The translations under genes were made by a program, and so were the position numbers. Positions 25,546 through 34,166 of a stretch of 64,000 bases of DNA are shown piece after piece. The notes under the pieces were generated by a model that did not search any database, had not been told where the DNA came from, and saw only the letters and a list, made by a program, of their open reading frames with translations. Every line of letters starts with the position of its first letter. Position 1 is the first letter of the stretch. This DNA comes from Massilia phosphatilytica (lineage in GTDB: Bacteria; Pseudomonadota; Gammaproteobacteria; Burkholderiales; Burkholderiaceae_D). The DNA lies in assembly GCF_002968015.1 (NCBI RefSeq), contig NZ_PUIP01000025.1, positions 1 to 64,000 of the forward strand, written 5' to 3'.

Positions 25546-25923
25546 ATGGACGAACGATACAAACCGGACGGCTATAACGCGGTGTCGCCGTACTTGCTGG
25601 TCAAGGACGTGCGCGCCATGCTCGACTTCCTCGTGCACGCGTTCGGCGCCACCGAGTTGCGGCGCCAGGCCGACGCCGGGGGCGCAATCCGGCACGCGGA
25701 GGTCAGGATCGGGGATTCGGTGGTGATGATGGGCTGCCGGCCGGGGGCCGAGCTGATCGCATCGGTACACGTGTACGTCGAGGATGTGGACAGGATCTAC
25801 GCGCGGGCGCTGGATCATGGCGCGACCAGCCTGTCGGAGCCGCGCGACCAGCCGTACGGGGACCGGACGGCGGGCATGCAGGACGCGCAGGGGAATTACT
25901 GGTGGATCGGGACGCGGTTGTGA
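25546..25923 (+). CDS. VOC (glyoxalase/PhnB-like) family protein
   Basis: 125 residues with the beta-alpha-beta-beta-beta folds of vicinal-oxygen-chelate proteins: VSPYLLVKDVRAMLDFLVHA, then VHVYVEDVDRIYARALDHGA and a final GNYWWIGT. It resembles PhnB/YdeI-like small VOC proteins, often annotated as glyoxalase or bleomycin-resistance-like. I chose ATG 25546 because CGGAGA (25535-25540) then has normal spacing; ATG 25540 is too close. It stands alone, divergent from pqqA; function unknown. Confidence 0.82.
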   Translation: MDERYKPDGYNAVSPYLLVKDVRAMLDFLVHAFGATELRRQADAGGAIRHAEVRIGDSVVMMGCRPGAELIASVHVYVEDVDRIYARALDHGATSLSEPRDQPYGDRTAGMQDAQGNYWWIGTRL

Positions 25924-25926
25924 CGC

Positions 25927-26412
25927 TTACACCGCCGCCGTCCAGTCGCCCGACTTTCCCCCATGCTTCTCCAGCACCCGCACATTGGTCATGACCATCC
26001 CCCGATCCGCCGCCTTGCACATGTCATAAATGGTCAGCAAGCCGACTTGCACGGAAGTCAGTGCCTCCATCTCGACCCCGGTTTTACCGTAAGTCTCCAC
26101 CTGCGCCCGGCAATGCACACTGTTATTCGCCGCATCGATCTCGAAATCGACGGCGACCCGGGTGATGGCCAGCGGATGGCACAGGGGAATGAGGTCGCTC
26201 GTCCGCTTGGCCGCCATGATGGCCGCGATGCGCGCCACGCCCAGCACGTCGCCCTTCTTGGCCGAGCCCGACGTCACGAGTGCCAGGGTGGCCGGCTGCA
26301 TGCGGATGGTGCCGGCGGCGACGGCGATGCGGTGGGTCGCGTCCTTGGCGCCCACGTCGACCATGTGGGCCTGGCCGGTGGCGTCGAAGTGGGTCAGGGG
26401 GGAAGTTGTCAT
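25927..26412 (-). CDS. moaC: Cyclic pyranopterin monophosphate synthase MoaC
   Basis: 161 residues, normal length. It converts 3',8-cyclo-GTP to cyclic pyranopterin monophosphate in molybdenum cofactor synthesis. Signatures are THFDATGQAHMVDVGAKDAT at the N-terminus, KKGDVLGVARIAAIMAAKRT, LIPLCHPLAI and YGKTGVEMEALTSV with the catalytic Lys region. ATG 26412 gives the normal N-terminus; the reading frame continues upstream without conservation. It is convergent with the VOC gene, 3 bp apart. Confidence 0.97.
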   Translation of the reverse strand: MTTSPLTHFDATGQAHMVDVGAKDATHRIAVAAGTIRMQPATLALVTSGSAKKGDVLGVARIAAIMAAKRTSDLIPLCHPLAITRVAVDFEIDAANNSVHCRAQVETYGKTGVEMEALTSVQVGLLTIYDMCKAADRGMVMTNVRVLEKHGGKSGDWTAAV

Positions 26413-26508
26413 GTTGTCGAGGGAGCGAAGTAACAAAATATGGCCCAGCAGTGGCAACGGCCGGGAAGCGGGTATCATAGCATCGTGAAACCTAACCCGA
26501 TTTCAGCG

Positions 26509-28104
26509 ATGTTGCAGCTTTCACCAAGGTGGCCGTGGCGCCGTGTTGCCGCGGCCGCCGGCCTGGTCGTGGCCACCGCCGGCACGCTTGCCGCCCCCAC
26601 TGTCCCCGTCTTGCGCGGCAGCGCCGATGCGACCGGGTTGCCGACGCTCGGCGACGCCGCGCGTGCCGACTTGTCGCCCGTGCTGGAGCGCAAGCTGGGC
26701 GAGGAAATCATGAACGATATCCGGCGCGATCCCGATTACCTGGACGACGACGCGCTCATCGAGTTCCTGAACAATTTCGGCGAAAACCTCGTGTCGTTCG
26801 CGCCCGGCGCGCGTGGCGAGACGAATGCCGATTTCTTCTTCTTCGCCGTGCGCGATCCGATGATCAACGCGTTCGCGCTGCCCGGCGGCTTCATCGGCGT
26901 GCATTCGCAGTTGCTGATCTCGGCACAGAACGAGTCGGAACTGGCGTCCGTGCTGTCGCACGAGATCGGTCACGTGCAGCAGCGCCACATCGCGCGCATG
27001 ATCGGCCAGCAGAAGCAGGACGCGCTGTTGCCGCTGGCCGCGCTGCTGCTGGCCGCGCTCGTCGGCAAGGCCGGCGGCGGGGCCGATGCGGCGATGGGCG
27101 TCATGATGGGCGGACAAGGCCTGGCCATCCAGCGCCAGCTGAATTTCAGCCGCGACGCCGAGCGCGAAGCGGACCGCGTCGGCTTCCAGACGATGCGCGC
27201 GGCGGGCTACGACACGTCGGGCATGGTGGCGTTCTTCAAGCGCCTGCAGAGCACGACGCGCATCTATGGCGAGGCGCCGGCCTGGCTCAGCAGCCACCCG
27301 CTGACGGGCGAGCGCATCGCCGACATCCAGGCGCGCATCCGCGACAATCCAAAGGTGATGCACATCCGGCCGGACAGCATCGAATTCCACCTCGTCCGCG
27401 CCCGCGCGCGCGTGCTGCAGGACGAAAGCCAGAAGGGGCGCGACGAAGCGAAATCCGCGTTCGACAGCCAGCTGGCCCAGCCGAACACGCAGCAGCAGAC
27501 GGCCGCGATGTACGGCATGGCTTTCCTCGCGCTGCGGCAGGGCGACCTGAAAGGGGCGCAGGGCTGGCTCGACAAGGCGAAGGCGTCGACGAAGCCACGT
27601 CCCGGCGTGTTTTCGAGCGAGCGCAGCGGCACGGACGGCAGCGCCATGTTCGCCGCGCTCGGCACCGAGATCAAGCTGGCGCCGGGGCAGTCACCCGAGG
27701 TCGTCCACCAGGCCGTGCAGGATGCGGAAGCCGCGTACCAGAAATTCCCGCTGTCGCGCATGCTGGCGCGCCAGTATGCCGACGCGCTGATCGCGGACGG
27801 CAAGCTGGACAAGGCGGCCCAGTTCCTGCGCGACCAGGTGCAGCAATACCGCGAAGAGCCCAAGCTCTACGACCAGCTCGCCAAGGCGTATGCGGCCCAG
27901 GGCAAGATCGCGTTGCAGCACATGGCGCTGGCCGAATCGTATGTGCTGACGGGGGCGCTGCCGGCGGCCGTCGACCAGCTCAATCTCGCGCGCAAGGCGA
28001 AGGATGTGTCGTTCTACGACCAGGCCGTGATCGATGCGCGCGAACGCGAATTGAACGAGCGCCAGAAGGACGAGAAGAAAGAGAAGAAGGACAAGGATCG
28101 CTGA
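26509..28104 (+). CDS. bepA: BepA-like M48 metalloprotease with TPR tail
   Basis: 531 residues. After a signal peptide (about 1-29) comes an M48 peptidase domain with HEIGH at 151-155 and the third zinc ligand in EREADRVGF. The C-terminal half is a TPR-like helical array. This matches BepA/YfgC, the periplasmic protease and chaperone for outer membrane protein assembly (LptD quality control). The C-terminus is very Lys-rich (KDEKKEKKDKDR). The start could also be GTG 26485; neither has a strong Shine-Dalgarno. The -IARMIGQQKQ- and glycine-rich segment after HEIGH is hydrophobic, as in the family. Confidence 0.85.
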   Translation: MLQLSPRWPWRRVAAAAGLVVATAGTLAAPTVPVLRGSADATGLPTLGDAARADLSPVLERKLGEEIMNDIRRDPDYLDDDALIEFLNNFGENLVSFAPGARGETNADFFFFAVRDPMINAFALPGGFIGVHSQLLISAQNESELASVLSHEIGHVQQRHIARMIGQQKQDALLPLAALLLAALVGKAGGGADAAMGVMMGGQGLAIQRQLNFSRDAEREADRVGFQTMRAAGYDTSGMVAFFKRLQSTTRIYGEAPAWLSSHPLTGERIADIQARIRDNPKVMHIRPDSIEFHLVRARARVLQDESQKGRDEAKSAFDSQLAQPNTQQQTAAMYGMAFLALRQGDLKGAQGWLDKAKASTKPRPGVFSSERSGTDGSAMFAALGTEIKLAPGQSPEVVHQAVQDAEAAYQKFPLSRMLARQYADALIADGKLDKAAQFLRDQVQQYREEPKLYDQLAKAYAAQGKIALQHMALAESYVLTGALPAAVDQLNLARKAKDVSFYDQAVIDARERELNERQKDEKKEKKDKDR

Positions 28105-28105
28105 T

Positions 28106-28693
28106 TCATGGGGCGGGTTGCCGCACGAACCCGAAGCGCGCCGGCATCTCGTCCGCCGTCAACCGTCCGACGGCGATGCGCCTGTCCTGCCAGCGCAGGG
28201 CCAAGTCTCCCGCGCCGCCTTCCAGCCACGCCATCACGTCTTCGTCCGCGGCGGGGCGGCCATCCAGTTCAAACGCGTGCAGCAACTGCGCCGCGTCGCG
28301 GTCGTCCACTTGCGCCACCGTCTGCCCGGCACGCAGCACGATGCCGCCGGCGTCCGTCATGAACGCTTCATCCGGCGCGCCCAGCGGCTGCCCCGTGTGC
28401 AGCACGAAACCCTGCGCCGGATCCGTGCGCGCGATGAAGGGTGTCGTCTCGAGGTTGATGTACACGCGTTGCGGACCGTTCTGGAAATACCAGCAGCCGT
28501 GCTCATCCGCTAAATAATTGCGGGCGATGAAGCCGACCAGCGCGGCATTCGTCAGCTTGTCGCCGGGGGCGCCCGCGCGCTGGGCCGCTTCGTCGCGCAT
28601 GCGCCAGGCGCCGCGCGCATCCAGTGCCAGCCAGCCGTAGCAGTACGGCACGTTCGGCCACTTGGCCATTGCCTGTTTTACGATGTCGTCCAT
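28106..28693 (-). CDS. Conserved hypothetical protein
   Basis: 195-residue soluble protein with no clear functional motif; I do not recognise it firmly (possibly one of the DUF2944/DUF2946-type families). The N-terminus MDDIVKQAMAKWPNVPYCYGW and the segment NYLADEHGCWYFQNGPQRVYINLE look conserved. The start at 28693 overlaps the 3' end of the yheT-like hydrolase by a few codon positions, which suggests translational coupling. It is convergent with bepA, one base apart. Confidence 0.65.
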   Translation of the reverse strand: MDDIVKQAMAKWPNVPYCYGWLALDARGAWRMRDEAAQRAGAPGDKLTNAALVGFIARNYLADEHGCWYFQNGPQRVYINLETTPFIARTDPAQGFVLHTGQPLGAPDEAFMTDAGGIVLRAGQTVAQVDDRDAAQLLHAFELDGRPAADEDVMAWLEGGAGDLALRWQDRRIAVGRLTADEMPARFGFVRQPAP

Positions 28694-28697
28694 GGAT

Positions 28698-29711
28698 TCA
28701 AGCTTCGCACAGCCGCGTGGGCGCCGGCGCGCGCATGGCCGTGCCATCGAAGAAGTGCAGGATACGTTGCGGCAGCCAATCGAGGCTGCCGGAGAACGGA
28801 GGAAATGCGGGACCAGTCGAAAAGCCGACGTGGCCGCCCGTTTCCGGATATTCCAGCGTCACCGCGGGCGCGGCCGTCTGCGGCAGGTGGCTGCCGGGCA
28901 GGAACGGATCGTTTTTCGCATTCAGCACGAGCGTCGGCACGACGATGTCATGCAGGACATGGCGGGCGCTGGCGCGGTGCCAGTAATCGTCCGTGTCGCG
29001 GTAGCCGTGCAGCGGGGCGGTGACGACGTTGTCGAAACTGTATAAATCGTTTGCCGCGAGCAGCCGGTCGCGGTCGAACAGGCCGGGAAAGCGGTCCAGC
29101 TTGGCCAGCGCCTTGGGCTTCAGGGTCTGCAGGAACATGCGCGTGTACAGGCGATTGAAACCGGCCGACAGCGCGGCGCCGCCGGCCGCCAGGTCGAGCG
29201 GCGCGGAGACGGCGACCGCGGCGTCGACGATGCCCGCGCCATGGCGTTGTTCACCGAGCCAGCGCAGCAGCGCATTGCCGCCCAGCGAGACGCCGGCCAC
29301 GTAGAACGGACCGGGATGGCGGGACCGCAGGCGGCGGATGATCCAGTCGAGTTCTTCGGCGTCGCCGGAGTGGTAGAAGCGGGGCGCGAGGTTCGGCTCG
29401 CCCGAGCAGCCGCGGAAATGCGGGATCGCGCCATGCCAGCCGCGCGCCGCCACAAGCGCCATCAGCGACCGCGCGTAATGGCTGTCCGACGAACCTTCCA
29501 GGCCGTGGAACAGCAGCACGCAGGGAGAAGCAGGGGAGGCGCCGCCGACGAGGTCGACGTCGATGAAGTCCTGGCCGCAGGGCGTATCCCAGCGTTCGCG
29601 CCGGTAGGCGACGGCCGGCTTGCGGATGCAGACGGCCGGGTAGATTGTCTGCAGGTCGCCGCCCGGCAGCCACCAGGGAGCGCGGTAGCCTGCTGCGCCC
29701 GTTTGGTTCAC
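28698..29711 (-). CDS. YheT-family alpha/beta hydrolase
   Basis: 337 residues of the YheT/EMB8 hydrolase family. N-terminal APWWLPGGDLQTIYPAV and LLFHGLEGSSDSHYARSL are family hallmarks. The likely triad is Ser142 in GVSLGG, Asp in LNAKNDPFLPG and His in GGHVGFSTG. Cytoplasmic esterase-like; the natural substrate of this family is not settled. The next gene starts 5 bp before its stop region, so the pair is probably an operon. Confidence 0.9.
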   Translation of the reverse strand: MNQTGAAGYRAPWWLPGGDLQTIYPAVCIRKPAVAYRRERWDTPCGQDFIDVDLVGGASPASPCVLLFHGLEGSSDSHYARSLMALVAARGWHGAIPHFRGCSGEPNLAPRFYHSGDAEELDWIIRRLRSRHPGPFYVAGVSLGGNALLRWLGEQRHGAGIVDAAVAVSAPLDLAAGGAALSAGFNRLYTRMFLQTLKPKALAKLDRFPGLFDRDRLLAANDLYSFDNVVTAPLHGYRDTDDYWHRASARHVLHDIVVPTLVLNAKNDPFLPGSHLPQTAAPAVTLEYPETGGHVGFSTGPAFPPFSGSLDWLPQRILHFFDGTAMRAPAPTRLCEA

Positions 29712-29736
29712 GGCAAGCTCCCAGGCAGGAAAGGAA

Positions 29737-29931
29737 TCAGTGATGCGCCAGTACGGTGCCTGGTTTCAGGCGGTACTGGGTGCCGCAGTACGGGCACTTG
29801 GCGTTGCCGTCATGATCGAAGTCCAGGAAGACGCGCGGGTGGGACGACCACAGCGGCATGGCAGGGTTCGGGCAATAAGCCGGCAGGTCCTTGGCTTCCA
29901 GTTCCACGACCGGGATGGTCTTGTCGTTCAT
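29737..29931 (-). CDS. CHCC zinc-finger domain protein
   Basis: 64 residues. A small zinc ribbon resembling the C-terminal domain of mitochondrial complex I subunit NDUFS6 (zf-CHCC). The candidate ligands are Cys20 in YCPNP, His31, and CPYC near 46-49 in AKCPYCGTQYRL. Many betaproteobacteria encode it as a separate short protein of unknown function. Its stop is 26 bp upstream of the YheT start, so it is probably co-transcribed. Confidence 0.88.
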   Translation of the reverse strand: MNDKTIPVVELEAKDLPAYCPNPAMPLWSSHPRVFLDFDHDGNAKCPYCGTQYRLKPGTVLAHH

Positions 29932-30171
29932 TCATTTCTCCGTCAACTAATGGGCAAGGGAAGCCGAAGCATCGACAACACAGCATTCCCAAAACCACGA
30001 TTCTAACGGATTCGACCTGATTGCCGGAATGGTCCGGTAGAATAGCAATCTTAATATTGTCGAGTAGAATTTCCTCTATCGAAATCTACGCGCATTCTCA
30101 CACCTTCGTTTCATGTTCGAACGCTGCCCGTCCGCCATGCTTGTCGACCGCTTTTGTTGCAGGAACGCGAC

Positions 30172-30915
30172 ATGAGCGGGGCGCATTTGGAGAGCAACGA
30201 GGACGTCGACGGCCACGATCCCATAGCCTGGCGCGAAGGTTTCCAGGTCGGCCTGCCCACGCTGTTCGGCCTCGGCGCATGGGGCATCGTGGTCGGGGTC
30301 GCGATGGTCAAGAGCGGCCTCACCGTGCTGCAAGCCAGCGTCATGACACTTGTCGTGTTTTCCGGCTCGGCCCAGCTCGCGTCACTGCCGCTGATTGCCG
30401 CCGGTGCCCCCATCTGGGTCATCTTCGCGACGGCCCTCGTCGTCAACCTGCGCTTCGTGATCTTTTCCGCGTTGCTCGCCCCCCATTTCCTGAAGCTGCC
30501 TCTGTTCCAGCGGTTTTATCTCGGCTATATCTCAGGTGACCTGTCGATCGCCCTGTTCCTGCAACGTTATCCCAGCGCGGCGCCCGAGCGGGGCAAGCTG
30601 TCGTTCCTCAAAGGCCTGCTGTACCCGAACTGGGTCGCCTGGCAAGTCGGGACGCTGACGGGTGTGTTCCTCGGCAGCGCCGTGCCGACGGAATGGCAGC
30701 TGGGCTTTGCCGGTACGCTCGCCATCCTGTGCATCCTCGTTCCGCTGGTCGCCAACAGCGCGGCCCTGTGCGGCGTGCTGGTGGCCGGCATCGTCTCGGT
30801 GCTGGCGCATGGCCTGCCGTACAAGCTCGGGCTGCTGATCGCGGTTCTCGTCGGCATGGTCACCGCCATCGCCGTCGAGGAAACGCGCGGACGCCGCAAG
30901 GTGCGCCATGGCTGA
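30172..30915 (+). CDS. azlC: AzlC-family branched-chain amino acid exporter subunit
   Basis: 247 residues with about seven hydrophobic helices. GLPTLFGLGAWGIVVGVAMV, the VFSGSAQLASLPLI motif and NLRFVIFSALLAPHF are AzlC signatures. With AzlD it forms an inner membrane exporter of branched-chain amino acids and related compounds. ATG at 30172 follows AGGAACG; the in-frame TTG upstream is less likely. It overlaps azlD by 8 bp. Confidence 0.92.
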   Translation: MSGAHLESNEDVDGHDPIAWREGFQVGLPTLFGLGAWGIVVGVAMVKSGLTVLQASVMTLVVFSGSAQLASLPLIAAGAPIWVIFATALVVNLRFVIFSALLAPHFLKLPLFQRFYLGYISGDLSIALFLQRYPSAAPERGKLSFLKGLLYPNWVAWQVGTLTGVFLGSAVPTEWQLGFAGTLAILCILVPLVANSAALCGVLVAGIVSVLAHGLPYKLGLLIAVLVGMVTAIAVEETRGRRKVRHG

Positions 30916-31252
30916 CTGGGAAATCTGGACCGTGATCGCCGTGCTGGCCGTTGCCACCGCCGGCACCCGCAGCGGCCTGTGGATGGTGGGCCACCGCGTG
31001 ACGATTCCCCGGCGCGTGCAGGAAATGCTGCGCTTTGCGCCGGCCTGCGCACTGGCCGCGATCGTCGCGCCCGACTTCATGCTCGGGCCGCAAGGCGAGA
31101 TCCAGCTGGCCGTCACGAATCCGAAACTGTTGGCCGGTATGCTCGCGCTTGCCTACTACCTGTGGCGGCGGAACATGTTGCAGACCATCGTGATCGGCAT
31201 GGTGGTATTTACTGTCCTGCGTGTTTCTGATGTTTTCCACAACGGCCTCTAA
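30908..31252 (+). CDS. azlD: AzlD-family branched-chain amino acid exporter subunit
   Basis: 114-residue protein with three or four membrane helices, the small partner of AzlC. The RFAPACALAAIVAPDFML segment and the final VIGMVVFTVLRV are typical. It overlaps azlC and precedes pgk by 40 bp, without an evident terminator between. Confidence 0.9.
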   Translation: MADWEIWTVIAVLAVATAGTRSGLWMVGHRVTIPRRVQEMLRFAPACALAAIVAPDFMLGPQGEIQLAVTNPKLLAGMLALAYYLWRRNMLQTIVIGMVVFTVLRVSDVFHNGL

Positions 31253-31292
31253 GGTAAAATAGCGTTCTTTAAACATTCCACCGACTTTGACA

Positions 31293-32498
31293 ATGGCCGT
31301 TCTCAATTTCACCCGCTTGCAAGACCTGATCGACCAAGACGCGCTGAAAGGCAAGCGCGTTTTCATCCGCGCCGACCTGAACGTTCCGCAGGACGACGCC
31401 GGCAATATTACGGAAGACACGCGCGTGCGTGCTTCGGTTCCCGCGATCCGCGCTGCGCTTGATGCGGGTGCGGCCGTGATGGTCACGTCGCACCTGGGCC
31501 GCCCCACCGAGGGCGAGTTCAAGCCGGAAGACAGCCTGGCGCCGGTCGCCAAGCGCCTGTCCGAGCTGCTGGGCCAGCCGGTCGAACTGAAACAGAACTG
31601 GGTCGACGGCGTCGACGTCGCACCGGGCCAGGTCGTGCTGCTGGAAAACTGCCGCGTCAACAAAGGTGAGAAGAAGAATTCGGACGAGCTGGCGCAGAAG
31701 ATGGCCAAGCTGTGCGACATCTACGTCAACGACGCGTTCGGTACGGCGCACCGCGCCGAAGCGACCACGCACGGCATCGCGAAGTTCGCGCCGGTCGTCG
31801 CCGCCGGCCCGCTGCTGGCGGCCGAGCTGGACGCGCTGGGCAAGGCGCTGGGCGCGCCGCAGCGTCCACTGCTGGCGATCGTCGCCGGTTCCAAGGTGTC
31901 GACCAAGCTGTCGATCCTGCAGAGCCTGGCTGACAAGGTCGACAACCTGATCGTCGGCGGCGGCATCGCCAACACGTTCATGAAGGCCGTGGGCCTGAAC
32001 ATCGGCAAGTCGCTCGCGGAAGCGGACCTCGTCGGCGAGGCGAAAACCATCATCGACAAGATGGCGGCCCGTGGCGCGACCGTCCCGATCCCGGTGGACG
32101 TCGTATGCGCGAAAGAGTTTTCGCCGACCGCCGCCGCGATCGTCAAGGATGTCAAGGACGTGGCCGACGACGACATGATCCTGGACATCGGTCCGAAGAC
32201 CGCGGCCCAGCTCGCCGAACAGATCGCGAAGGCCGGCACCATCGTGTGGAACGGCCCGGTCGGCGTGTTCGAGTTCGACCAGTTCGCCGAAGGCACCAAG
32301 ACCCTGGCCCAGGCCATCGCCGCATCGAAAGCGTTCTCGATCGCGGGCGGCGGCGACACCCTGGCTGCTATCGCAAAATACAATATTGCCGACCAAGTCG
32401 GCTATATCTCGACCGGCGGCGGCGCCTTCCTCGAGTTCCTCGAAGGTAAGACGCTTCCGGCGGTGGAGATCCTGCTGCAGCGTAGCGCTGCGAAATAA
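31293..32498 (+). CDS. pgk: Phosphoglycerate kinase
   Basis: 401 residues. It transfers phosphate from 1,3-bisphosphoglycerate to ADP in glycolysis, or the reverse in gluconeogenesis. Conserved: RVFIRADLNVPQDD with the substrate Arg/Asp/Asn, TSHLGRP, NCRVNKGEKKN, GGGIANTF and the C-terminal IAGGGDTLAA. The start is ATG 31293 rather than the near-upstream TTG. It opens the carbon-metabolism run pgk-pyk-fba. Confidence 0.98.
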   Translation: MAVLNFTRLQDLIDQDALKGKRVFIRADLNVPQDDAGNITEDTRVRASVPAIRAALDAGAAVMVTSHLGRPTEGEFKPEDSLAPVAKRLSELLGQPVELKQNWVDGVDVAPGQVVLLENCRVNKGEKKNSDELAQKMAKLCDIYVNDAFGTAHRAEATTHGIAKFAPVVAAGPLLAAELDALGKALGAPQRPLLAIVAGSKVSTKLSILQSLADKVDNLIVGGGIANTFMKAVGLNIGKSLAEADLVGEAKTIIDKMAARGATVPIPVDVVCAKEFSPTAAAIVKDVKDVADDDMILDIGPKTAAQLAEQIAKAGTIVWNGPVGVFEFDQFAEGTKTLAQAIAASKAFSIAGGGDTLAAIAKYNIADQVGYISTGGGAFLEFLEGKTLPAVEILLQRSAAK

Positions 32499-32514
32499 CA
32501 CCTCACGGTCACCG

Positions 32515-32538
32515 GCGCAGCCCACGGGCTGCGCTTTT
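32515..32538 (+). terminator. Hairpin with T-run between pgk and pyk
   Basis: The 8-bp stem GCGCAGCC / GGCTGCGC with a CACG loop is followed by TTTT then C. It is a weak terminator or attenuator that could lower read-through from pgk into pyk. Confidence 0.6.
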
Positions 32539-32556
32539 CACTTCAAGGATAGATCA

Positions 32557-34005
32557 ATGTCTCGTGGTACCAAGATCGTCGCAACCATCGGCCCCGCTTC
32601 CTCCGACTTCGATACGCTCGTCCGCATGATTCGTGCGGGCGTGGACATCGTGCGCCTGAACTTTTCGCACGGCCGCGCCCAGGACCATATCGACCGCGCC
32701 AACCTGGTGCGCCGCGCCGCCGCCGAGTGCGGCCGCGAAGTGGCGATCATGGCCGACATGCAGGGTCCCAAGATCCGCGTCGGTAAATTCGAAGAAGGCA
32801 AGATCCTGCTGAACAACGGTGACCGCTTCATCCTGGACGCCCGCTGGGGCGAGAACGGCGAGCTGGGCAACCAGGAACGCGTCGGCCTCGACTACAAGGC
32901 ACTGCCGAACGACGTCCGCCCGGGCGACACGCTGCTGCTGAACGACGGCCTGATCGTGCTGATCGTCGAGCGCGTGGCCGGCAGCGAGATCCACACCATC
33001 GTCAAGGTCGGCGGCGACCTGTCCAACAACAAGGGCATCAACCGCATGGGCGGCGGCCTGACGGCGCCGGCGCTGACCGCGAAGGACATGGAAGACATCA
33101 AGACCGCGATGACCTTCCAGGCCGACTACCTGGCCATCTCCTTCCCGAAAACGGCGACCGACATGGAAATGGCGCGCCAGCTGGCGAACATCGCCGGCGA
33201 GCCGTTCGGCCACAAGCCGATGATGATCGCGAAGATCGAGCGCGCGGAAGCGATTCCCGTGCTGCAAGAGATCCTGGACGCCTCCGACGGCATCATGGTT
33301 GCCCGCGGCGACCTCGCCGTCGAAGTGGGCAACGCGGCCGTGCCGGCGCTGCAGAAGCGCATGATCCGCATGGCGCGCGATTGCAACAAGCTGGCGATCA
33401 CCGCCACGCAGATGATGGAATCGATGATCGTCAACGCCGTGCCGACCCGCGCCGAAGTGTCGGACGTGGCCAACGCCGTGCTGGACGGCACCGACGCCGT
33501 GATGACGTCGGCCGAGACCGCCGCCGGCAAGTGGCCGGTCGAGACGGTCGAGATGATGTCCGCGATCTGCGTCGAAGCGGAACGTTCCGAATACAACAAG
33601 CTGGAAGCCGACTTCCTGAACGTGCAGTTCACCCGCATCGACCAGTCGATCGCGTACGGCGCGCTGTTCACCGCGCACCACCTGCGCGTGAAGGCGATCG
33701 TGGCGCTGACCGAGTCCGGCTCGACCGCGCTGTGGATGAGCCGCCACCGCGTCGACACCCCGATCTTCGCCCTGACGCCAAGCGTCACCACCCAACGCAA
33801 GGTTGCGTTGTATCGTAACGTGCATGCGTACCACCTGACGCAGCGCGGCGACAGCGCCGCCGTCCTGAAACAGGCGGAAGACCTGCTGGTGGCCAACGGT
33901 ATCGTCAAGAAGGGCGACACGATCGTCGTCACGTGGGGCGAACCGATGGGCCAGGTCGGCGGTACGAACGCGCTGAAGATCGTTCGCGTCGGTGAATTCA
34001 ATTAA
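32557..34005 (+). CDS. pyk: Pyruvate kinase
   Basis: 482 residues. It makes pyruvate and ATP from phosphoenolpyruvate. Signatures: MSRGTKIVATIGPASS, LNFSHG, KIENPEG-type metal region in KIERAEAIPVL, GIMVARGDLAVEVG and ITATQMMESMI. ATG 32557 follows AAGGATAG. The reading frame runs upstream over pgk but this is not coding. It shares a run with pgk and fba. Confidence 0.98.
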   Translation: MSRGTKIVATIGPASSDFDTLVRMIRAGVDIVRLNFSHGRAQDHIDRANLVRRAAAECGREVAIMADMQGPKIRVGKFEEGKILLNNGDRFILDARWGENGELGNQERVGLDYKALPNDVRPGDTLLLNDGLIVLIVERVAGSEIHTIVKVGGDLSNNKGINRMGGGLTAPALTAKDMEDIKTAMTFQADYLAISFPKTATDMEMARQLANIAGEPFGHKPMMIAKIERAEAIPVLQEILDASDGIMVARGDLAVEVGNAAVPALQKRMIRMARDCNKLAITATQMMESMIVNAVPTRAEVSDVANAVLDGTDAVMTSAETAAGKWPVETVEMMSAICVEAERSEYNKLEADFLNVQFTRIDQSIAYGALFTAHHLRVKAIVALTESGSTALWMSRHRVDTPIFALTPSVTTQRKVALYRNVHAYHLTQRGDSAAVLKQAEDLLVANGIVKKGDTIVVTWGEPMGQVGGTNALKIVRVGEFN

Positions 34006-34026
34006 GAGGGAGCTCAACACCTGTGC

Positions 34027-34050
34027 GCGCGGCCGCAACCGCGGCCGCGC
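34027..34050. other. Perfect GC-rich inverted repeat in the pyk-fba gap
   Basis: GCGCGGCCGC, loop AACC, GCGGCCGCGC. The 10-bp arms contain nested NotI-like palindromes. There is no T-tract, so it is not an intrinsic terminator; it may be an mRNA-stabilising hairpin or leader structure for fba. A smaller GCGC hairpin follows near 34084-34095. Confidence 0.5.
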
Positions 34051-34166
34051 CAGACTGTCGAACGGATGATGTGCATGGCTGACGCGCCTTCGCGCGAGGC
34101 CGGACGCACGCACGCGCAGAAGGTGTGAGACCCGGAAAGGTTTCTTTATTCCTATGGAGCTAAACC

